A DNA stretch of 64,000 nucleotides, from NCBI RefSeq assembly GCF_008728515.1, contig NW_022167723.1, positions 248,001 to 312,000 on the forward strand, read 5' to 3'. Numbering within the stretch: position 1 is the stretch's first letter; every line of letters begins with the position of its first letter. The translations under genes were made by a program, and so were the position numbers. This stretch comes from Papio anubis. Taxonomy: Eukaryota > Chordata > Mammalia > Primates > Cercopithecidae. Below, piece after piece: positions 56,308-64,000 of the stretch. The notes under the pieces are model-generated. The model was not told the DNA's origin and ran no database searches. It saw nothing but the letters and a program-made list of their open reading frames with translations.

Positions 56308-59130
56308 ATTGTTATTGTTGTTCTGAAACATTTACTAAGCACAAACAGCAGAGTGAGGAGCCCAGCCTAGGTCCAGGAATCCTGATTGACAGTGCCAAGG
56401 AGGACTCTCAGTCACTCAGGGAGCCTGTAGGTGGGAGAGCAAGTGATGCCTGCAGTCATCAAGAAGCATAATCTAAAGAATCAGCTAATGGAGGGTGGCA
56501 GGAAGACAAAAGTGCATAACAGGTTACATTTTTAATGAAGTAAAGGAAGCATAGACCAACTTCTCTTCACTGACATCAGAGCCCTTAAGTGACTAGTACA
56601 GAATGACAAAGAGCTGCAAAGATCCTCCTTTGAATTTCACAGATTCAACAATTCTCCCTAAACAGCAGTGGGAACTAAAAATTCCCTGAGAGCCAAAAAC
56701 AGTAGTTTTCATTGAAAATAGATTTTAAAATATTTTTCTTACAAGCCTTCAGGGAACACAGAGGTAGGTCAGAATATTGCATTTAATCTCAAATTCAGAA
56801 TATATCACAAGTCATTACATAAAATGCTAAAAAAAATCATTTATTATTCCCCCACCCCATCTATCAATCTCTCTTTTCTCACATGCACACGCATCCATGC
56901 ATGCATCTAACTCTTTAAAGCATCATGTTTATTCCTGCAAAGTGTGGCAGTCTCAAATTCTCAATTGCTCATCTCTACAAGATCTCATCCAGAATGTCTT
57001 AGCCTTATGAAAGGCTCAAGAACATGACTGATTGGTTACATTGTTCATTCATTAACTTTTATTCAGACTTGGACTGGTCCAGATCACTGAAAGCAATTCT
57101 CCTTCCTCTGGTTCATGTCAAAATAAAAGCTCCTGCTGGCATTTACTCATGATTTTATATACTTTCAGACATGTTAGGACTTCAGGTAATCCTCATATTC
57201 CTATACATTTAAGACAAATGTTTCTGTTGTTGTTCAATACAGCTTTTTCCCAAAAAGGGAAGAGAATAAATATTCCCGGGTAGAGGAAACCCATGTGAGG
57301 CATACCAATTAGGCAGTAAACCAACAGTTGACAGAACAGAAAACAACTAGGTAAGTCTGTCAAATTTCATTTAGGTTTCCCAGAAAATCAGAATGTTAAG
57401 ACAAATGAAAGCCAGAAATCACTAAGGGAGAGTTCCAAAGGACTGAACCACCATATTCCAATCAACGCAGAGCACATGTAACTTCTCAGGACTCTCAGAA
57501 GCAACTAGGATTGTGCAGGCTTCTTGGAATAGGTATTGCCGCTCTTCCCCACATTATTTTGCTGTGCTAAATAATTCAGTCCTTTATTCCCTCTGTCTTC
57601 CTCCCACCCTCATCCTCACACATATCCCCATACCCCAAGGAGAAGTAAACAGAAAGCAGTTTTCCATTTCCCACAGATGATGGCTTAAGAATCCACCCGG
57701 AACACTCCTTTCAGATCTGAAGTCTTGGGAAAGGCTTCGATCTGATGTGTTTCCTGTCTACTGTGCCCCAGGTCTTTCAGCCAGATCGGACCACTCAGCA
57801 CCCTCTGTGGGTCCTCAAAGGACAATGTCCACCCCTGGATTCTCAGATGGTCCTCTGGGCAGGCAAGCTCTGCTCCATCCTGAGCGCACCTGATTCCATT
57901 GTCATCAGCTCGGAACTCTGGGCTGTGCCCTCGACCTCCACACCCAGCCTGGAGCTTCTCACACCCAAGGTGTGCACTGGTCTCTTTGGAGTCTGGTATT
58001 CCACTCGCCTCACCCCTGGCTCTCAGCATCCCCACATCCCAGGCAGATACATATCTGTCAGATCACACCTGGCCAGAGGCTGCCTCACAATGGTTGAAAG
58101 GAAGGAGTCTGCACACTTCCATCAGGTTACTTAAAACTGTCCATTGTTGTCTTTACCTTGACCATGGTGTGACTCAAAGCTAAACTGGATGTTCTCATAA
58201 ATGGGCCATTTTTACTCAAGGTTCCCAACAGAATCCCTTCTGTTTGGCCCTCTGACCTCTCCAGTCTGACCGTGCTAGCGGTCACAGCATTTTCTGGAAA
58301 CAGGCAATGTATAAGTAAAGTAGCTTTCTTTCCTGCTTCAGAGGAATGATACAGTCTTAGAGACAGAAGGGCCCTCAGCAGTCATGTGCCCCAGTATTTC
58401 CCAAACACCAGTTCTCAGACCAATTTTGGTTAGTCTATGGCTGCTAGTCACTGGACTACAGAAAAACAAGGAAGACATAGGAAATAAACAGCACTTTCAT
58501 AATGCTAAATATGTACAATCTAAGGACAAATTTAGGAATAATCCTATTCTTTTAGTATTATTTTCTCTTCAGCGAAATTATGTTAGTAGATGGTAGTTAT
58601 TTTGTGAAATAAAACCTTTGATTATTAAAAATTCCACACACAAAATACAAAGAACAGTATGTAAATATATAGTGAACCCTCATTACTTATCCAGCTTTAA
58701 TCATCAACTTTCTTTATATACAGCCAAAAAAAAATTAGAAATAGGTCCTGAAATCGTTTTTCCTATTCCACAAAATTTGAAAGTATAGACATGACCAGGT
58801 TAGGCCAATTTACACCTGAAGAGAAGGACACCAAGATTAACTAACTGTCCCAAGTTCTGCAGCTGGTCAGGAACAGAACTGATACATCTGGGGTGTGCCA
58901 CGATACAGCTACTGAGTAAGAGCATCAACTAAGACTGGCAGAAGAACTCTGTGTCTCTGCCCAGGATACTTCATACACACTACTTGGGATCATACAACTC
59001 TCCCAGGACAACCAAAGAAGGAAAACAACAATCTACAACCAAAGTTTACTTTATCTCATGCTAGACAATTGTTTCCCAACCATGGAGGGCTCCAGGACTA
59101 CCAGCCAGTTTCAGTTCAAAGACTACCGGA
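56308..59130. other. TLN2 intron, unique
   Basis: 2.8 kb nearly free of recognised repeats; 58800-58905 may be a MIR relic. A GC-richer part (57680-58130) has overlapping ORFs on both strands without a domain or splice frame. No gene called. Confidence 0.45.
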
Positions 59131-59136
59131 GATATC

Positions 59137-59552
59137 AATGACAGACTAGATAAAGAAAATGTGGTACATATACACCATGGAATACGATGCAGCCATAAAA
59201 AAGAACAAGATCATATCCTTTGCAGGAACACGGATGGGGCTGGAGGCCATTATTCTCAGCAAACTAATGCAGAAAACCAAATACTGCATATTCTCACTTA
59301 TAAATGTGAGCTAAATGATGAGCACACACAGAAACAAAGGGCAAGAGAGAAGAACAACACACACTGGGGCCTACTGGGGCGTGGAGGGTGGGAAGACGGA
59401 GAGGATCAGGAAAAATAACTAATGGACACTAGACTTAATAGATCGGTGATGAAATAATCTGTACAACGAACTCCCATGACACAAGTTTACCTACGAAACA
59501 AACCTGCATGTGTACCCCGAACTTAAAATAAAAGTTAAAAAAAAAAGACAAA
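59137..59552 (+). mobile_element. Primate L1 3' end (L1PB-like), 5' truncated
   Basis: CACCATGGAATACGATGCAG, TGGAGGCCATTATTCTCAGC, ACTGGGGCCTACTGGGGCG, GGATCAGGAAAAATAACTAA and CCGAACTTAAAATAAAAG end in a poly-A. It holds only the tail of ORF2 plus the 3' UTR. The GATCAGGAAAAATAAC box argues for L1PB rather than young L1PA. Confidence 0.88.
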
Positions 59553-59676
59553 AAGACCATTAGAAGTTTCTGCATTAATTCCTTACCCAGCACTTACCCC
59601 CTTAAACCACCCTAAGAGAAGATTTATGAATCAAACCAGGGTGAATGAATGAGAATTCACACTATAAGGTCCAATA

Positions 59677-59682
<6 letters not shown>

Positions 59683-59710
<28 letters not shown>
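59683..59710 (+). repeat. A28 homopolymer
   Basis: Uninterrupted run of 28 A with no SINE or LINE body at its left edge. Confidence 0.9.
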
Positions 59711-59712
<2 letters not shown>

Positions 59713-59954
59713 GCTACTCAGCTCCTCCTCTGGGCCCCTATCATCACCTCACCAAAGTACCAGGAGGAAAAATCAGACAGGAATGGGAATATTAGGACCG
59801 GGCACTCGGGCACTCTATACACCTGCCTCGCAGAACCACAGGAAGATCAAATGAGACAGCATAACAGACAGCAGTTTTAACATTTTATAAAACTATACCA
59901 ATGCAGGGGGTTGGCCAATTGATGAGAATAAAGTATCTTTGCTAAAAGACTTAC

Positions 59955-60030
59955 CTTAAATTCTCAGTTTCTATTAAGAGTGGATTTCCCTGAATATATC
60001 CTGAAGCATGTGAGAAGCCTCCTGCAGCAC
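59955..60030 (-). other. Candidate TLN2 non-coding 5' UTR exon
   Basis: Read on the minus strand, a T-rich tract ending TTATTTTAG (AG at 60032-60031) is followed by 76 nt and a near-perfect donor AAG/GTAAGT (59954-59949). The segment lies outside recognised repeats and in the same orientation as TLN2, whose start-codon exon needs an upstream partner. It contains one ATG (in CACATGCTTC) followed closely by stops, so it would be UTR. This is inference from splice signals alone; no transcript evidence is available here. Confidence 0.5.
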
Positions 60031-60032
60031 CT

Positions 60033-60830
60033 AAAATAATAATAAAAATCATCAGAATCAAGTAATGTTTTTGAAAAAGAATCTCAATCTATACATCTGG
60101 TCATTTCCCCCACACTAAGCATGAAAGGAAATAACTCAGGAAACAATGAATTTCCGCCACAACACGTGGGATGGGAATTTTCTTTACCCACAGGGAATTC
60201 AGGTCCCAAGACACTTATTTTGAAGACCAAAATCATGTTACTGCTGGCAAAGAGACAAAACACATTTTCTTCTTGTGGTAGGAATGCTTTAATGGCTTTG
60301 AATTTAAACAAAAACCAAATACAGACACATCCACCTCCCTCAAGGTCGGAAACAAAAATCTCAGGCACTGCACTCTGCTTCTTTTTAAAATTAGTTTACA
60401 CGAGGCGCTCTTGTCTTCTTTTTTTTCCTGTTTAGTTCCTCTAACACATCTGTGAAGTGGTCCCTTCTTGATTTTGCTGTTCCCATGTGGCTCCTGGTTC
60501 TCTAAGGCACTGGGAACTTGCTCTGTGGAAACCCAATTTGAAGCAGAGAAGCGCTATAAGCAATTGTAGAAATCAACAAAATGGCCTAGCCACAGTTAAC
60601 GAACAGGCGCCTGCGTGAGAACATGCACACATATCTAGGAAACAGAATAAACATCCAGATACAGAACGAAGGATTCATATGAAACAGTCCCAAGTACGTG
60701 CAATCAAATCTGGGTGTACGGCAGACTAGTTAACAAACGGTGTTGGTTAGCATTTAAGAGAAGAAAACTCTACATCTCTCTCTCCCTACCTATGGAACAA
60801 TAAACTCAAAAGGTTCCTTTTTTTATTTTA
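60033..60830. other. TLN2 intron upstream of the candidate 5' exon
   Basis: Unique. Holds the acceptor tract at 60033-60060. No promoter-like CpG cluster, so transcription would start further right than this window or at a CpG-poor promoter. Confidence 0.4.
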
Positions 60831-60835
60831 TTTGA

Positions 60836-61132
<297 letters not shown>

Positions 61133-61287
61133 TATTTTATTTTTTGACAAAAGTATCGTTTTTAAAATTTCTGTTCTACTTTTGCCATTCAAAAATTTTA
61201 GATTAAAAAAATTGTTACTAGCTACATGTCTCAGTCCTTTATACTTCCATATTGTGGTGTCATTCTTAAAAAGCCCTTTCCTATCTC

Positions 61288-61350
61288 ATATATATATATA
61301 TATATTTATATTTATATTTATATCATATATATACAAATATATATATATAT
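61288..61350 (+). repeat. (TA)n/(TTTATA)n microsatellite
   Basis: TA runs broken by TTTATA units, ending in the T-tail of the next Alu. Confidence 0.92.
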
Positions 61351-61637
<287 letters not shown>

Positions 61638-61813
61638 TTTCTTTATAGTAACAAAAACAGACTAAGATAGTCTTAAAAATAAACAAGAAAATTAATACTC
61701 CCTTCAAAATGGATAAAGAAAATTAAATTTTTCATAAGAGTCTTAAAAAATATAACAGCAAGAAACATACGAAAATATAACAACTATACTAACAATAAAA
61801 ATATGTAATTTTA

Positions 61814-62690
<877 letters not shown>

Positions 62691-62799
62691 AGCTACTTCA
62701 CTTTTAAAATCTCACGTTGAAGTTAAGGAATATACGACATCAATGTCCACTCTCCTTCTCCATCAATTTTTCCTCCCTGACTTTACTGACATTTGTGCA

Positions 62800-62996
62800 C
62801 ACATGTGCTCTCAGTGAACACTGGGTAGAGAGTTAACCTTCCTTGAATCAGCTCCCATTCATTCCCGAGGGCCATGTCACCCCTGCCTTTGGGTCCCTAA
62901 GATACTCTATAGCCCTGTTATAAATCTCCCTTTCACTTATGCTAGATAGAGTGAGTGTGTTACTGTAACCAACAGAATCCCATCTAATACAGTGCT
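62800..62996 (+). repeat. Possible LTR-like 3' fragment
   Basis: GTGTGTTACTGTAACCAACA GAATCCCATCTAATACAG resembles MaLR-type LTR ends; the rest is unclear. Confidence 0.3.
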
Positions 62997-63735
62997 TCTT
63001 TTTCCTTTCCATTTCATCTTCTCAATCATTGCACACCATCTGAAAACAGAATAATCCTGTAGTCATATGAGTGAAGATTTACCACACAATTTCAACTAAT
63101 GTTTATGTACCACAGCTAAAGTAACTGAAGAAGCTCAAAGCTGCTATGAAAACAGGCAAAAAACTATTTCAAGAGGCAGGTAGATTCATTCCTGACTAAC
63201 AAGGGAATTGATGAAGAGATTTTCTGAAGAAGAATAAAAACAAAGGAGACTGATTGTACAGATGGGCCGTTCCTTGTGGTTAAAATACTTTCCATTATGT
63301 GTAACCACTTCACAGATTTATTTTTATTGGGTTATATTTATATATGAAATAATTTTTTCTATGGAGATTATAAAATACAGAAATGCATCCCCATAATGGG
63401 CCCATAATGTTTACTTTATCTCCAGCAAACAAATTTATCCTTCTCATTTTCCTTTATTTGTAAAAGTTCAGGAGTCCCATGTAAAACATGTATCTTCATA
63501 ATGGCATAATTATAAACTTGGCTAAAAAGTCATAACTCCTTGTAGATGCACAAATCTTTTTATAGGTATGTTGGATATAAAGTACAAATCTAATTAAACC
63601 CCTTCATCTGCTGGCAGCTTCTTCTTCCCCATACAATTTTCCTAGAAGTTAGACAAAGGACAAGAACCACTCTCCAATTTCAGAGATGAGCAGTCATGAG
63701 ACTTAACATAGATTAAGTATCTGTGACTCCAAAGC
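62997..63735. other. TLN2 intron, unique AT-rich
   Basis: No gene or named repeat. Confidence 0.4.
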
Positions 63736-63737
63736 GC

Positions 63738-63762
63738 AACACCCCCCCCACCCCACCCCCAA
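63738..63762 (+). repeat. C-rich low-complexity tract
   Basis: ACACCCCCCCCACCCCACCC. Confidence 0.85.
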
Positions 63763-63888
63763 TACACAGGCCACCCAATGTGAACTGCTGGCCTCTCTGT
63801 TCTGACTCCCTTTAGCGTTAAACAAGTCCACATTTGCGAGGAGATGCATTAGGATTTATGAGACAAACCGTTGCATTTAGGGAAAGCA

Positions 63889-64000
63889 ACAGCACAGCAG
63901 TTAAGAGGAAGATGTCCGATCCTGGTTGGATCATTTACTAGTCATCCAGCTGGGTGTGCCTTAACCTCTCTGTACCTCAGTTTCCTCTTCTGTAATAATG
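63889..64000 (+). mobile_element. MIR SINE, cut by the window end
   Basis: CAGCACAGCAGTTAAGAGGA, ATTTACTAGTCATCCAGCTG and TTAACCTCTCTGTACCTCAG TTTCCTCTTCTGTAA match MIR from its 5' end. Confidence 0.82.

Noticed and set aside
57685..58183. Overlapping ORFs of 94-129 codons on both strands
   Set aside because: Open frames on both strands at once reflect base composition. There are no flanking splice sites in frame and no similarity I recognise.
59581..59600. Minus-strand GTAAGT motif at CAGCACTTACCCCC
   Set aside because: The exon side is GGGG instead of AG and I found no good acceptor within a few hundred bases.

Overview
This is non-coding-rich primate nuclear DNA. It holds at least 29 Alu elements or fragments, primate and older LINE-1 pieces, MIR and L2 relics, LTRs and DNA-transposon fossils. 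There is no operon structure, no long ORF and no CpG island that I can see. Three Alus (13914, 30042, 49105) and a fourth, damaged one (32963) share bases I associate with the Old World monkey AluY lineage: CAAGCCTG in the left arm and ACTAGC after the middle A-run. Two of the intact ones and the damaged one have near-perfect target duplications. I therefore infer an Old World monkey such as a macaque or baboon rather than an ape.

The only protein-coding sequence I can support is one short exon on the minus strand (CDS 1947-2082, exon 1947-2118). It encodes the first 45 residues of talin-2 (TLN2), with a strong start context, an in-frame upstream stop, a good acceptor and a GTAGGT donor. TLN2 therefore reads right to left. 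Positions 1-1946 belong to the intron after the first coding exon, and everything above 2118 is 5' intronic or 5' UTR territory. The best candidate for a further TLN2 5' UTR exon is 59955-60030 on the minus strand: 76 nt, TTTTAG acceptor, AAG/GTAAGT donor. Weaker minus-strand exon candidates lie at 22277-22416, 22657-22747 and 35748-35835.

Layout. 0-2.2 kb: Alu cluster plus the TLN2 coding exon. 3.2-5.8 kb: repeat-poor stretch. 6-18 kb: Alus, MIR/L2 relics, an ERVL-MaLR-type LTR (15463-15863) and a long GGAA microsatellite (about 17.8-17.97 kb). 18-28 kb: mostly unique intron with a nested AluY-in-AluJ pair near 20.2-20.8 kb. 28-38 kb: Alus, old L1 and an anomalous, apparently scrambled AluY at 32963-33266. 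38-43 kb: MIR, Tigger2-like DNA transposon, L1M and L2. 43-50 kb: composite Alu, MER1-like hAT, MLT1 LTR and a young AluY. 51.57-51.69 kb: a near-perfect 48-bp-arm hairpin. 52-56 kb: a Tigger-type element and an antisense L1 carrying two Alus. 56-64 kb: unique intron, the candidate 5' UTR exon, an L1PB-like tail, three more Alus and an old L1.

All longer ORFs in the window lie in Alus, microsatellites or unique intron without coding character, and I left them out. Subfamily names come from memory of consensus sequences, without a database search, and element edges are approximate.
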